Positions 10,362-19,182 of a stretch of 64,000 nt of DNA are shown piece by piece. Source of the stretch: Promethearchaeota archaeon (GTDB taxonomy: Archaea; Asgardarchaeota; Lokiarchaeia; Helarchaeales; RDOG01). The stretch is from assembly GCA_011365055.1 (NCBI GenBank), contig RDOG01000010.1, forward strand, positions 62,001-126,000, written 5' to 3'. Made by a program: the position numbers and the translations under genes. Under the pieces are notes generated by a model. The model did no database searches and was not told where the DNA came from. It was given only the letters and a program-made list of their open reading frames with translations. How positions within the stretch are numbered: position 1 is the first letter of the stretch; every line of letters starts with the position of its first letter.

Positions 10362-10913
10362 TTAAAATTTAAAGCCCATTTTTTTAAGAATAATTTTTTT
10401 ACCTGTTTCATTTTGAACAATAAAATCATTTAATGTATGTAAAAATTCTAACGCTTCTTGCCTTTTTAAGTGTCCAGAATCCATGTAAATTTTGCCATCG
10501 GAATTTAAAATATTTTTAAATTCATCAAAAAGTGCTTCTTTATCTTTTATGAAGTGATATGTATCAAAGAAGATAATTGCATCTACCGATCCTTCTTGGA
10601 TACCTGTATGATATCCACTCATTAAAATTGGTCTAATATTACTGAGATTGTACTGTTTTGACTTTCGTTTAATCTGTTTAATAGCCAAAGGTTGGATATC
10701 AGCAGCAAAAACAATTCCTGTATTTCCAACAATCTCCGCAAGTGGGATTGTATAACTTCCTGATCCACATCCATAATCAAGTACAATTGATCCTTTCGTG
10801 ATAGGAATGTTATTTTCTAAAAATTTTTTAGGTTTGTTAAAAAAATCTCTAATTCTAAATAAAAATGACATCATTTTAAAATGAAAATCAGACATTTTTT
10901 CATTTTGGTTCAT
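10362..10913 (-). CDS. class I SAM-dependent methyltransferase
   Basis: 183-residue Rossmann-fold methyltransferase of the Methyltransf_11/UbiE-like group. The SAM-binding motif I is VLDYGCGSGSYT, followed by the acidic AADIQ end of strand 2 and an IIFFDTYHFIKD motif IV region. The substrate is unknown. ATG 10913 overlaps the stop of a 45-codon ORF upstream (shared ATGA), so the two are co-transcribed and probably translationally coupled. Confidence 0.85.
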   Translation of the reverse strand: MNQNEKMSDFHFKMMSFLFRIRDFFNKPKKFLENNIPITKGSIVLDYGCGSGSYTIPLAEIVGNTGIVFAADIQPLAIKQIKRKSKQYNLSNIRPILMSGYHTGIQEGSVDAIIFFDTYHFIKDKEALFDEFKNILNSDGKIYMDSGHLKRQEALEFLHTLNDFIVQNETGKKIILKKMGFKF

Positions 10914-11047
10914 GAAATCTCTTCCTCTTGTTTATAAAGAAATAGATTTTTTTTATCATCAATATAAAGAATTTTGTAACCTAATTTCAAAATATTTAAT
11001 AATTCACTTCGAGTTTTGTCCCTTTTTTCTTCATAATCCTTGATCAT
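10910..11047 (-). CDS. small conserved-looking ORF of 45 residues
   Basis: Starts at ATG 11047 with the strong SD GAGGAG (11055-11060) 7 nt upstream. It ends with TGA at 10912-10910, overlapping the ATG of the methyltransferase gene. The product is charged and probably helical (for example RSELLNILKLGYKILYIDDK). No family was recognised. The SD and the ATGA overlap argue that it is translated. It may be a small partner of the methyltransferase or a coupling leader peptide. Confidence 0.6.
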   Translation of the reverse strand: MIKDYEEKRDKTRSELLNILKLGYKILYIDDKKNLFLYKQEEEIS

Positions 11048-11075
11048 TTTTTTTCTCCTCAAAAAAAAAAAGAAA

Positions 11076-11531
11076 TTACTCGATATTTATTGAAATATCG
11101 GGTTTTTTCTTAAACAAGTATACAATTAGTTCTCCATTTTCTACTTTGGCTGTAGTTTTTTCGGGATCTACATCATCAGGAATCGGTAAATATCGACTTT
11201 TTGGTTTTTTATCCTCCTTTTGAAATACAATAACAAGTCTTTTATTGCTAACTTTCAGTTTAATTTGATCCTTTGTATATTTACGTAGAGGAATTCTTAT
11301 AACATATTTATCATCTTCATCTTTCACAAATGGCATCCAATGTTTCCAAACATGAAATGAAGCATGAGGACCACGATGGTATCTATGTATTCGGGGAGGG
11401 CCGCAATAAAAACCTTTAAAGAATTTTAATTCGTTCATATTTTCCATAAAATCTTGCATTTGATCTTTGAAATTTTCAAGATTTTCCTTCCATTCTTCAC
11501 CGAATTCTTCCCACCAATTTTCATCAACCAT
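11076..11531 (-). CDS. small heat shock protein, Hsp20/alpha-crystallin family
   Basis: 151-residue putative ATP-independent holdase chaperone. An acidic, aromatic, Met-rich N-terminal part (residues 1-60) precedes an alpha-crystallin-like domain. The domain shows IRIPLRKYTKDQIKLKVSNK, then RYLPIPDDVDPEKTTAK, then VENGELIVYLFKK in place of the usual A-x-x-x-n-G-v-L signature. The C-terminus is ISINIE, an I-x-I type oligomerisation motif. It starts 8 nt after the padR stop, with SD GGTGAT, so it is an operon partner and likely target of that regulator. Confidence 0.8.
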   Translation of the reverse strand: MVDENWWEEFGEEWKENLENFKDQMQDFMENMNELKFFKGFYCGPPRIHRYHRGPHASFHVWKHWMPFVKDEDDKYVIRIPLRKYTKDQIKLKVSNKRLVIVFQKEDKKPKSRYLPIPDDVDPEKTTAKVENGELIVYLFKKKPDISINIE

Positions 11532-11539
11532 TTTATCAC

Positions 11540-12022
11540 CTACTCTATATCAATATCATGGAAGACCTCTTTATATTGGTCATCCTCTTTTAATTCGTTT
11601 ATTTTTTCATCGATTCTTTTTAATTCGTTTATTAAATGCAACCTATATTTTTCCAATTGTTCAATCATAGTCTCAGGTTCGATGAATTTGTTCCAGAAAT
11701 TGAATTTCATAAAGGGCATTGATGGAGGTTTAAATCTAAATTTTGTAGCAAAAGGAAAAGGTCCGTGATGTGGTTTATGAAATCCTTTCAATTTACGTGC
11801 CCCTCTGTCAGTCAGTTCATAATAAGTTGTACTTGCGTCGGATTTTTCTTCATTTTCTTTAATCAAACCCTTAACTTTTAATCTCTTTAAAGAAGGATAT
11901 ACAGTTCCCGTTTTTGCTTGCCAAAAATATCCAAACTCAGTATTAAGTTCGTTAATTATTTCTTTACCGTTCTTTTCTCCATCCTTTAATGTTTCCAAGA
12001 TTAAATAATCAATTCTGGACAT
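11540..12022 (-). CDS. PadR-family transcriptional regulator
   Basis: 160 residues. The N-terminal winged helix is typical of PadR (YLILETLKDGEKNGKEII, then TGTVYPSLKRLKVKGLI, then TYYELTDRGARKL). A long C-terminal helical region (about 110-150) is the usual dimerisation arm. PadR proteins generally repress their own operon in response to stress or small molecules. This gene leads an operon with hsp20 and is preceded by four copies of the palindrome CTACGTAG, its likely binding site. The gene ends in TAG next to the SD of hsp20. Confidence 0.92.
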   Translation of the reverse strand: MSRIDYLILETLKDGEKNGKEIINELNTEFGYFWQAKTGTVYPSLKRLKVKGLIKENEEKSDASTTYYELTDRGARKLKGFHKPHHGPFPFATKFRFKPPSMPFMKFNFWNKFIEPETMIEQLEKYRLHLINELKRIDEKINELKEDDQYKEVFHDIDIE

Positions 12023-12040
12023 TTTTTACACCTTTTATTT

Positions 12041-12101
12041 CTACGTAGTTTGCTCTACGTAGATATTGATCTACGTAGTATTTAAATTTTTTCCTACGTA
12101 G
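12041..12101 (-). promoter_or_regulatory. padR-hsp20 promoter with four CTACGTAG operator palindromes
   Basis: Perfect 8-bp palindromes lie at 12041-12048, 12055-12062, 12071-12078 and 12094-12101. A minus-strand TATA-like AAATTTAAATA (about 12079-12089) sits between the third and fourth copies. The expected transcription start, about 25 nt downstream, falls at the second copy. Binding there would cover both the TATA box and the start site, the arrangement expected for an autorepressor. The palindromes are seen directly; PadR binding is inferred. Confidence 0.75.
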
Positions 12102-12128
12102 ACTTTTTAAAAATAAAAGTTAAATTAT

Positions 12129-12770
12129 TTATTTCTTAATTTTCGGAAAGAAACGTCCTGTTTTAGATGCATAATCACCATAAATTTCACCAAATTTTAC
12201 TCGTAATATCTTTTCTTCCTCTTTAGCTTGGTGGGGAAGTGCTATAAATCCAATCAAACCAAAAAATATAGTCCAAGCTCCCGTTGTTAAAAAAATGAAT
12301 AGATTTTCAAATACACCTGCAATGTATGCTGGATGACGAACATATTTATATGGACCACTAGTTGCGAGTACATAATTTATTTCTTTCATTTGGCTAGTAC
12401 AGGCAGTGTAATTGACATTATAAATAAAAGTTAATGTTACCCAAACGCCAAGAACCCACAATCCGATAAGACCTATCCAATTTACCCATATTGGAAGATT
12501 GATAATGAATAAATAAATCCAAAAACCAGATATATAACGAAAAGTCAAGTCAATTAATATGATATAAGAATAAAGTATCCCAAATCCGACTGCTAACTGT
12601 GACAATCTCCTTCCGACTATTTGTTTATTATTTTTTGGAGCATTTCCCGTTATTATAATAGATCCCTTAGGTAAATTATTCCCACGAATTCGTTTAATGA
12701 TTGGAGGGAGAATAAATTTAAGTGTCCATATGCTAAAAACAGTAAATAGAAATGTAAAAATATCTAACAT
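12129..12770 (-). CDS. ICMT/PEMT-like membrane methyltransferase
   Basis: Integral membrane protein of about 213 residues with several hydrophobic segments. The C-terminal signature of isoprenylcysteine carboxyl methyltransferase and phospholipid methyltransferase families is clear: GPYKYVRHPAYIAGV, a helix, then EEKILRVKFGEIYGDYASKTGRFFP. These enzymes methylate prenylated or lipid substrates with SAM at the membrane face; the substrate here is unknown. The frame is open from ATG 12785. A GGTGAT SD (about 12777-12782) favours ATG 12770. Confidence 0.8.
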   Translation of the reverse strand: MLDIFTFLFTVFSIWTLKFILPPIIKRIRGNNLPKGSIIITGNAPKNNKQIVGRRLSQLAVGFGILYSYIILIDLTFRYISGFWIYLFIINLPIWVNWIGLIGLWVLGVWVTLTFIYNVNYTACTSQMKEINYVLATSGPYKYVRHPAYIAGVFENLFIFLTTGAWTIFFGLIGFIALPHQAKEEEKILRVKFGEIYGDYASKTGRFFPKIKK

Positions 12771-12848
12771 AATAAAATCACCCATAAAGATTGAAAAAGC
12801 GTAATATAAATATATTTTCTATTAGTTAAAATTTTTATTAACATTCAA

Positions 12849-12934
12849 CTTTTGAATTAGGTGTTCCTTATTCTTCATCTTTTGAATTAGGTGTTCCTTA
12901 TTTTTCATCTTTTGAATTAGGTGTTCCTTATTCT
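12849..12934. repeat. 30-bp direct tandem repeat, nearly three copies
   Basis: The unit begins CTTTTGAATTAGGTGTTCCT and is 30 bp long. Copies begin at 12849, 12879 and 12909; the third is cut short near 12934. The first two differ by only one or two bases. There are no spacers, so this is not a CRISPR array. A 63-codon minus-strand frame across it would encode a three-fold KNKEHLIQKM repeat, but it has no SD or other coding support. Confidence 0.85.
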
Positions 12935-13171
12935 GTAAAGTAAACGCAAAATAAAAATAAAATCTTTTCCTACTTTTAACTAAAATAAAGAAAGAATTCA
13001 AAAATCTAGTCATAATTTTTTAAGAAAAAATCCTTTTTAAGTAAAAATATGCATTTTTTTTTTTAATTGAATAGTTTATATATTTTTGTATGGTCCTATA
13101 AAAATTAACTTTTTGTATGAATATAATATTGATATTAAATAGAAAACTAAACAATAAAAAATTGGATATTA

Positions 13172-13840
13172 TTAAGGTAATTGAAAAAATAGGGATAATA
13201 AACTAGTAGAATGCCATTGAAATAAAATTTCAAAGAATATTATAAGACTAAATGTTAATAATAGAAATCTATTATTGACCAAGTTCCATATTTTTGATTT
13301 ATCCCATAACTGTTCATTCCATTCAGCGTGTCTTGGTTTTAGAAGTTTAAAATAGATTAACATCCCCACACCTATAGCAACCATTACTGTTATGAGAAAA
13401 GGTATTAAGAGTATATAATTTATATATGTAATATGAACTCCAAAAACTACGTCTGGACCTATTAAAGCAATGAAGAAAGGTATTAGTGCTCCAAATGTAG
13501 AAATAAGAACGCCAATTCCAAGAGATACAAGATAATTTTTTGTTGGATTTTTAAATGAATCTGAAAGAAAGATTCCTGAAGATATAAACAGTAAGATTGT
13601 TGGGAATAGATTCCTATAATCAATAATTTGAACTGAAAAAGCAATTTGTGTAATTGCAAATAATCCATTTATTCCCATTATGATACAACTTGAACCAAAG
13701 ATAAAGTTCCAAACCTTTGCTATTTGTTGAGAAAATAGTTGATCATCCTCAAAATATTTGAAACGATCTACGAACTTGATCATCATAAATATAAACACTC
13801 CAATAAGAAAGTAATGTAAATTTGCGACTCCCAAGCTCAT
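13172..13840 (-). CDS. polytopic membrane protein of unknown function
   Basis: About 222 residues with six or so hydrophobic segments (for example FLIGVFIFMMIKFV, NYLVSLGIGVLISTFGALI, LLIPFLITVMVAIGVGMLIY). No family was recognised. The frame extends to 13876. ATG 13840 has the SD GAGGTG 5 nt upstream and lies 4 nt after the phosphatase stop, so this is the second gene of an operon with that extracytoplasmic phosphatase. Confidence 0.7.
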   Translation of the reverse strand: MSLGVANLHYFLIGVFIFMMIKFVDRFKYFEDDQLFSQQIAKVWNFIFGSSCIIMGINGLFAITQIAFSVQIIDYRNLFPTILLFISSGIFLSDSFKNPTKNYLVSLGIGVLISTFGALIPFFIALIGPDVVFGVHITYINYILLIPFLITVMVAIGVGMLIYFKLLKPRHAEWNEQLWDKSKIWNLVNNRFLLLTFSLIIFFEILFQWHSTSLLSLFFQLP

Positions 13841-13844
13841 AATG

Positions 13845-15041
13845 TCACCTCTTACTCTCCAAATAGATTTGATCAAAAATTAAACCATCTGACCGAATGG
13901 CTTGTAAGTGTAGATAATCTCCGTTAATGTCAATTATGAGATAATGATAACAAAGTAACTTTATTTGACTCCATGTTCGTGAACCATACCAAGGCATAAA
14001 AAAATCTAAAGCACCACCTCCACCACCATTTACGAAATAATATATTTCATCGACATAACTTCGTTCATATTGATGATCATGACCTGTAAAGACAATATCA
14101 ACGTGATATTCTTTAAATATTTGAACATAATCCTCAATTATATGTTGATTACAGCCATGTCCTCCACTACTATAAGGAGGAACGTGAAAATACACGAATA
14201 TCCAGTCAATATATGGACTGCTATTAGCTCTTGTTAGAGTGTTTATTAACCAAGCTCGTTCTGCAAGCGTGATCCTATGCTCATTAACTGAAATATTTAA
14301 TGCTATAAAACATGCATTGCTATAATTAAAAGAATAATAAACTTCTTCATGAGGAAAATTATAGAGTTCTTTGAAGTGTTTTCCATAATCTGGATTTGTA
14401 CCTTCTATTTGTTCATGATTTCCTATTGATATCATATAGGGTTTATATGAAATCAGATTTCTAACTTCATAGAAAAATCTATCCCAATTATGCATCTCTG
14501 AAGACGATACAGTATCGCCTGTATTTATCACAAAATCTGGATTATGTGTTATTACTCTATCTACGATGCGTTGATGTTCACTTGTCCCAAAGGTGCCTAC
14601 TTGATTATCTCCATAAACAGCAAATTTGAATGCTCCAGGATTGGTTTGGTTGAAACCCGTCTTGAATGAATAAAATTTATTCATGTAACGAGTTGTGATT
14701 TGTGAAGAATTTATTTTATAATAGTATAAGGTGTTTGGTTCTAAATTTGTTAAATTATGCGCGTGAAGTGCAATATTTGTAGTAGTTCTAATATTAAGAT
14801 TGTTCATATTAGTTCCCCAATATAGCGTTGTCGAAACGTTCTGGGGCGTCTCATAAGATATAACGATGTTTGTTGATGCATCACTACCAAAACTTAAATA
14901 TGGACCATTTTCATGTGGCATCTGAATCCAAGGTCCTATATAATTAAATAGAAGCGGTAAAGTAAACATAAAAACGACGATTCCAATGAAAATTCCTGCT
15001 CGAATGAAATCTTTCTTAGCCTTTTGTTTGTTTATTTTCAA
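13845..15041 (-). CDS. membrane-anchored purple-acid-phosphatase-like metallophosphoesterase
   Basis: 398 residues. A basic start and hydrophobic segment (about 14-36) form a signal anchor that places the rest outside. Residues about 45-125 resemble the fibronectin-III-like N-terminal domain of purple acid phosphatases (SFGSDASTNIVISYETPQN). The metallophosphoesterase motifs follow in order: FAVYGDN, NTGDTV, SIGNHEQ, YFHVPPYSSGGHG and FTGHDHQYERS. Together they provide the two-metal site. Likely role is extracytoplasmic phosphate-ester hydrolysis. The start is TTG 15041, and the gene is co-transcribed with the membrane protein at 13172. Confidence 0.88.
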   Translation of the reverse strand: MKINKQKAKKDFIRAGIFIGIVVFMFTLPLLFNYIGPWIQMPHENGPYLSFGSDASTNIVISYETPQNVSTTLYWGTNMNNLNIRTTTNIALHAHNLTNLEPNTLYYYKINSSQITTRYMNKFYSFKTGFNQTNPGAFKFAVYGDNQVGTFGTSEHQRIVDRVITHNPDFVINTGDTVSSSEMHNWDRFFYEVRNLISYKPYMISIGNHEQIEGTNPDYGKHFKELYNFPHEEVYYSFNYSNACFIALNISVNEHRITLAERAWLINTLTRANSSPYIDWIFVYFHVPPYSSGGHGCNQHIIEDYVQIFKEYHVDIVFTGHDHQYERSYVDEIYYFVNGGGGGALDFFMPWYGSRTWSQIKLLCYHYLIIDINGDYLHLQAIRSDGLIFDQIYLESKR

Positions 15042-15195
15042 ATTAAACCAATCTTCAAGATTAATTTTATTAATATAATTTTGAATTGAAATCGTTGATT
15101 AAATACCATTTGTTTCAATTTTTTAAATAATATTTGTTTTAAAATGGAACGTTTTTAATAAAGAACTTTAAAAATTAAATTTCATATTAACATTC

Positions 15196-15720
15196 GTGAA
15201 TGATATTTCAGTTACAAAGGAGTTCTTAGTACCACAAGTGTTAAGTGGCATTAGAATAGTACTTGCAATAATGATATTGTTGCTAATTTTTACTAATCTA
15301 TTTATTATTGCATTTATTCTTTTGTTAATTGCAGGTTTTAGTGATATTATTGATGGTATTGTTGCAAGAAAGCTTAACGTTGCATCAAATTTTGGAGCAT
15401 ATTTTGATGCATGTACTGATTTTTCCTTGATTATAATTGTGTTTATAGGATTTGTTATCATCCAAGTTTATCCATTTTGGATCTTAATTTTAATTTGTTT
15501 TATGTTTTTCCAATTCTTAATAACTTCGAGGCAAAAAAAACCTGTTTATGATCCTGTGGGAAAACATCTAGGAACTATTCATTTTATTATAATTGGAATT
15601 ACTTTAATTTTTATGATTATTTTTTCTCATTGGGTTCCATATCTAGTAATGCTTATCATTCTCGTTATATTCGATACAATATCCTTAGTTACTCGGTTTA
15701 GATCTCTTTATAAATCATAA
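15196..15720 (+). CDS. CDP-alcohol phosphatidyltransferase
   Basis: 174-residue membrane enzyme that transfers a phosphatidyl-type group from a CDP-lipid to an alcohol. The complete family signature D-x2-D-G-x2-A-R-x8-G-x3-D-x3-D is present within residues 49-74 (SDIIDGIVARK, then FGAYFDACTD). Hydrophobic segments lie on both sides. In archaea such enzymes make archaetidylinositol- or archaetidylglycerol-type lipids, but the alcohol cannot be told here. The start GTG 15196 is in frame; no strong SD is seen. Confidence 0.9.
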   Translation: MNDISVTKEFLVPQVLSGIRIVLAIMILLLIFTNLFIIAFILLLIAGFSDIIDGIVARKLNVASNFGAYFDACTDFSLIIIVFIGFVIIQVYPFWILILICFMFFQFLITSRQKKPVYDPVGKHLGTIHFIIIGITLIFMIIFSHWVPYLVMLIILVIFDTISLVTRFRSLYKS

Positions 15721-15735
15721 AAAAAAGTGAGGAAT

Positions 15736-16680
15736 TTATAAATTTAAAATTCTTAAAGCATTATTCCGTAAAATTAAGTCCTTATCTGCATCATCTATAT
15801 TAGGAAGCCCAAATGGTTTCAAGACGAGAGAAGTCTTCATCTTTTTTACTTCCTTTGCCCATGCTGCAATTGGTGCTTTTATTTGATACCATGGCCAGTC
15901 GCTACCAAATAATAGTTTATCTGATCCGAAGGCTTCTTTTATCATAATAACTGACTGGCTTTTAAACATACCAGGCATGCTATTTCCGACCATTTGATCT
16001 GAAGCATTAAATGCTGAGATATCTGCCATGAGGTGATCTCTATGACGAATTCCCACTCTAACTAGATCCATATCCATCTGTGTGAAGGGACAGAAAACAA
16101 ACAACTGTTTTTCATATTTTATGAAGATTTCATCTATTTGCATGAAGCCTTTTATTAACCTGAGAGGCCGTGGTACCAATCCTATATCATGGAAGACTAT
16201 TGGAACCTTGAATTCTCCTGCTTTAGCAATCATTTTATCAAGAATTGGATCTTCTAGTGAAAAACCTGTTGTTGGCGAAATGAGGAGGCCCTTAAATCCG
16301 CAATCATTTATCATATGCTCCATGATTTCTAATGCTTTTTCTCCATGGCGAGGATCTGGTCCAACTAATGAACAGAAAATATCCTTATATTCATCGCATT
16401 TATTGACAATATATTCTAAATATTTTTCATAAGATATGGTAAATTTTAATTTCGTAAAGGAATAATCAACTGGAAAAATAACAGCTTTATCAATCTTATA
16501 TTTTTCTATTTCTTTTTCCTTTTCTTGTTCAATATCAATTAAATATTTTTCTGGTGTATAATCTATGTTTGGAAATTCATCAATATTCGCCATGTATGCA
16601 AAACTCTTCAAAAATTCCTCGAAACCAGGTGAAACGTGTTCTTTTTTCCATATTTGAATGTGAAAATCTATAATATCTAC
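15736..16680 (-). CDS. amidohydrolase-2 family TIM-barrel enzyme, start uncertain
   Basis: About 315 residues of a metal-dependent hydrolase/decarboxylase-like barrel. Visible motifs are KGLLISP, the FHD region, and the C-terminal FGSDWPWYQ with its catalytic-type Asp. The first usual start codon is TTG 16611. The expected N-terminal strand (IIDFHIQIW, equivalent to D-x-H-x-H) lies upstream in the same frame. Before the in-frame TAG at 16695-16693 there is no ATG, GTG or TTG. SD AGGAG (16690-16694) sits 9 nt before GTA 16680, used here as a provisional start. A one-base frameshift just after GTG 16690 is the alternative. The substrate is unknown. Confidence 0.75.
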   Translation of the reverse strand, partial: VDIIDFHIQIWKKEHVSPGFEEFLKSFAYMANIDEFPNIDYTPEKYLIDIEQEKEKEIEKYKIDKAVIFPVDYSFTKLKFTISYEKYLEYIVNKCDEYKDIFCSLVGPDPRHGEKALEIMEHMINDCGFKGLLISPTTGFSLEDPILDKMIAKAGEFKVPIVFHDIGLVPRPLRLIKGFMQIDEIFIKYEKQLFVFCPFTQMDMDLVRVGIRHRDHLMADISAFNASDQMVGNSMPGMFKSQSVIMIKEAFGSDKLLFGSDWPWYQIKAPIAAWAKEVKKMKTSLVLKPFGLPNIDDADKDLILRNNALRILNL

Positions 16681-16835
16681 TGTCGACCACTCCTAGTATT
16701 TAATTATTCTAATATTTCAATGAAATTACTCGTTTAAAATTAATGGAATCTGTGAGAAGCGTGATATATCTCACTTGCAAAACATTAATTTTAAATCAAA
16801 AACATTATTTTTCTTACATCATTTCATCTTAGAGA

Positions 16836-18128
16836 GTGATCGATCTGAGTGACCTTGATTTTATCATTGTTGGTGGCGGTATTTCAGGCTTGACAATTGC
16901 CGCTTTGCTAGCAAACAAAGGAAAAAAAGTTTTGGTTCTTGAAAAAGAAAAAAGAGTTGGTGGGCGTTCAAAACTTTGGAAAAAGAATGGATTTGAGGTT
17001 GATTATGGCATTCATCTTAGTAGAGGTGCTGCTTCTAGTGTTTTTAAAAAACTTGGTTTGAAACTTAGAAGGAAAAAGCATGATTTGAGTGGAGGTTTTA
17101 TCATAGTTGATAAAAAAACACCTTATAATATATTGAAACATGCTAGATTTCTTATAAAAAATAAAGTGATCAAATTTTCTGAATTAAATAAAAGCATTCG
17201 ATTTTTAATTGCTATCATGTTAAAAAAATATACCAAATTTTTTGGACTTTCTGTTGGAAAATGGTTAAATAAGGTCAATGCAACAAAAAATATGAAGAAT
17301 CTGTTTCAATTAGTCACATCCATTCTATTAATTTGTCCATATCTAGATCGGATTTCATTAGGAGAACTTGTTCACGTGATAAAAACGATGAATATACGGG
17401 GGCTTGCACGAGGGACTTTCAAGGAAATCCTTAGTGGGTTAATAATTACTATTAAAAAGAACAAAGGTGAAATTAATTGTCTTGCAAAGGTGGATAAAAT
17501 TCTAATTGATGAAATTCAAAAAAAAGTAATTGGTGTTTCTGTTAATAACAAGAATCTTAATGCTAATTATATTATTATTGCTACAACTCCTGAACAAATT
17601 ACGAAATTAATTGATGATAAATTTATTAATGCTTCATTTCTGAACAAAATTACTAACATTAAACCTACTGCAGGAATTTCCATAGATTATGGATTAAAAA
17701 AGATAATTACAAATAATATGGGATTTTTTAGTCGAATGCCGCCTATTATGGGTTTCTTTGAAAACGAGATAGGCGTACCACAAGGTAAACAATTGCTTTC
17801 TTATTATCTGATCCTAAATTCTGAGGCGTTTGAAGACAAGAATCTTATCAAGCAAAAAACAGATTTGATGGAAAGATTCGTTAAAAAATTGTATCCTAAC
17901 TTAGAAGAAAATATAGAATGGCGGCGTGTACTCAATTTACGAAGAATTGATGGAGTGGAATTAAACATTCACCAAACTATCAATAAACGTATTAATAATA
18001 TATTTCCAAATGTAAAAAATCTATTTTTAGTAGGAGATTATACGAACGCTCCCGGCACAGGGGGTGATATTGGATTTAATTCGGCCTTAAAATGCTATAA
18101 AAAATTAAACAAATTTAAATTTCTTTAA
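16836..18128 (+). CDS. FAD-dependent oxidoreductase, phytoene desaturase/NAD(P)-binding family
   Basis: 430 residues. The N-terminal dinucleotide-binding motif is FIIVGGGISGLTIAALLANKGKKVLVLEK with the following GGRS, and the C-terminal FAD motif is NLFLVGDYTNAPGTGGDIGFNSA, as in phytoene desaturase-like and amine-oxidase-like flavoproteins. Likely acts on an isoprenoid or other hydrophobic substrate; the specific reaction is unknown. A flavin-reductase-like gene follows 50 nt downstream, suggesting a redox pair. The start GTG 16836 places the Rossmann motif at residue 9. Confidence 0.85.
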   Translation: MIDLSDLDFIIVGGGISGLTIAALLANKGKKVLVLEKEKRVGGRSKLWKKNGFEVDYGIHLSRGAASSVFKKLGLKLRRKKHDLSGGFIIVDKKTPYNILKHARFLIKNKVIKFSELNKSIRFLIAIMLKKYTKFFGLSVGKWLNKVNATKNMKNLFQLVTSILLICPYLDRISLGELVHVIKTMNIRGLARGTFKEILSGLIITIKKNKGEINCLAKVDKILIDEIQKKVIGVSVNNKNLNANYIIIATTPEQITKLIDDKFINASFLNKITNIKPTAGISIDYGLKKIITNNMGFFSRMPPIMGFFENEIGVPQGKQLLSYYLILNSEAFEDKNLIKQKTDLMERFVKKLYPNLEENIEWRRVLNLRRIDGVELNIHQTINKRINNIFPNVKNLFLVGDYTNAPGTGGDIGFNSALKCYKKLNKFKFL

Positions 18129-18178
18129 TAATATTTTTTAATTAATAAAAATCTTTAATTTAAGAGAGTGATTTTAGA

Positions 18179-18736
18179 ATGGAATTTGAAAGTAGAAAAG
18201 TACAGCCTCATCGTGTGATTTATCCTCGACAAGTTATTTTGGTCACCTCAATTAGTAATGAAGGGAAAGCAAATATTATTACACTTGCTTGGTCGTCGTT
18301 CATTTCAATAAAACCTCCAATCATGGCAATTTGTATCGCTAATAAAGGGAGGTATTCGAAAAAATTGATTGAAGAAACTTATGAATTTATCATTAATGTA
18401 CCAACTGCTGAAATTGCTAAAGAAGTATATTTTTGTGGTAGTAATTCAGGGAAATTAATTAATAAATTTATTGAAACAGGCTTAACACCAGTACCTGCAA
18501 AAAAAGTGAAACCGCCTATTATAGGAGAATGTGTCGGTTTTATGGAGTGCAGGGTAATTAAGAGCGTAATGATAGGTGATCATACTGTTTATTTCGGAGA
18601 GATATTAGATGATTATGTAAAAGCAGAATTTACTACAAAAGATGGATATGACTTAAAGAAGGTAAAATTACTATATCATCTTGGTGGGAATAAATTCACA
18701 ACCAATGCTGAAGAAAAAATTATTATTAAAATATAA
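18179..18736 (+). CDS. flavin reductase-like (FMN-binding split barrel) protein
   Basis: 185 residues of the flavin reductase-like/flavoredoxin group. Supporting segments are the N-terminal YPRQVILVTSISNEGKANI, then TLAWSSFISIKPP, then FCGSNSGKLINKFIETGLTP with its cysteine. The family binds FMN non-covalently and reduces or carries flavin with NAD(P)H or ferredoxin. It lies just behind the phytoene-desaturase-like gene and may supply reduced flavin to it. Confidence 0.85.
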   Translation: MEFESRKVQPHRVIYPRQVILVTSISNEGKANIITLAWSSFISIKPPIMAICIANKGRYSKKLIEETYEFIINVPTAEIAKEVYFCGSNSGKLINKFIETGLTPVPAKKVKPPIIGECVGFMECRVIKSVMIGDHTVYFGEILDDYVKAEFTTKDGYDLKKVKLLYHLGGNKFTTNAEEKIIIKI

Positions 18737-18759
18737 AAAAGAAAAAAAAGAAAAAATCC

Positions 18760-19182
18760 CTAGGATTTAAGCCTTAAAACACCGCCAATTGTTCCAAGAA
18801 TGCTTGCAATCAAGAATATTGTAAAAGTTGAAGCAAATGCGATGATGGGGATATCCACTCCAGTTTCTATTATCAAAGGCATATTTAATACTGTAATAAT
18901 TGTGGTGTAGATTAAAATGGTTGCATTTATACCAATGTTTAATCCTGCAAATATTTTGTTATATCCTTCCTTAAAACTTATTATCGCAATCACGAGCCCA
19001 ATGATTCCTAATGTGAGGTAGATATAAAAGAAAGGTAATGCGCTATTAATTACGGCGTCAACTCCAGGATCAGGAATGAGATCTCCAAGTATCAACCCAA
19101 TTAATAAACCAAAACAAGCCATAACAATGATTATAATGGCGCCAATTAATGATAAAATGGATCCTACTTTACTTACATTCAT
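18760..19182 (-). CDS. small four-helix membrane protein, unknown
   Basis: 140 residues with four hydrophobic segments (about 8-34, 50-68, 80-100, 112-135). It is Gly/Ile-rich and resembles DUF4064-type small membrane proteins, without a recognised motif. SD GGAG lies 8 nt before ATG 19182. It stands alone, convergent with the flavin reductase gene. Confidence 0.65.
   Translation of the reverse strand: MNVSKVGSILSLIGAIIIIVMACFGLLIGLILGDLIPDPGVDAVINSALPFFYIYLTLGIIGLVIAIISFKEGYNKIFAGLNIGINATILIYTTIITVLNMPLIIETGVDIPIIAFASTFTIFLIASILGTIGGVLRLKS

Noticed and set aside
12849..12934. CRISPR array
   Set aside because: Copies are directly adjacent with no unique spacers and no cas genes.
12822..13013. 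63-codon minus-strand frame across the 30-bp tandem repeat
   Set aside because: The repeat unit is a multiple of three, so an open frame arises by chance; no SD and no coding character outside the repeats.
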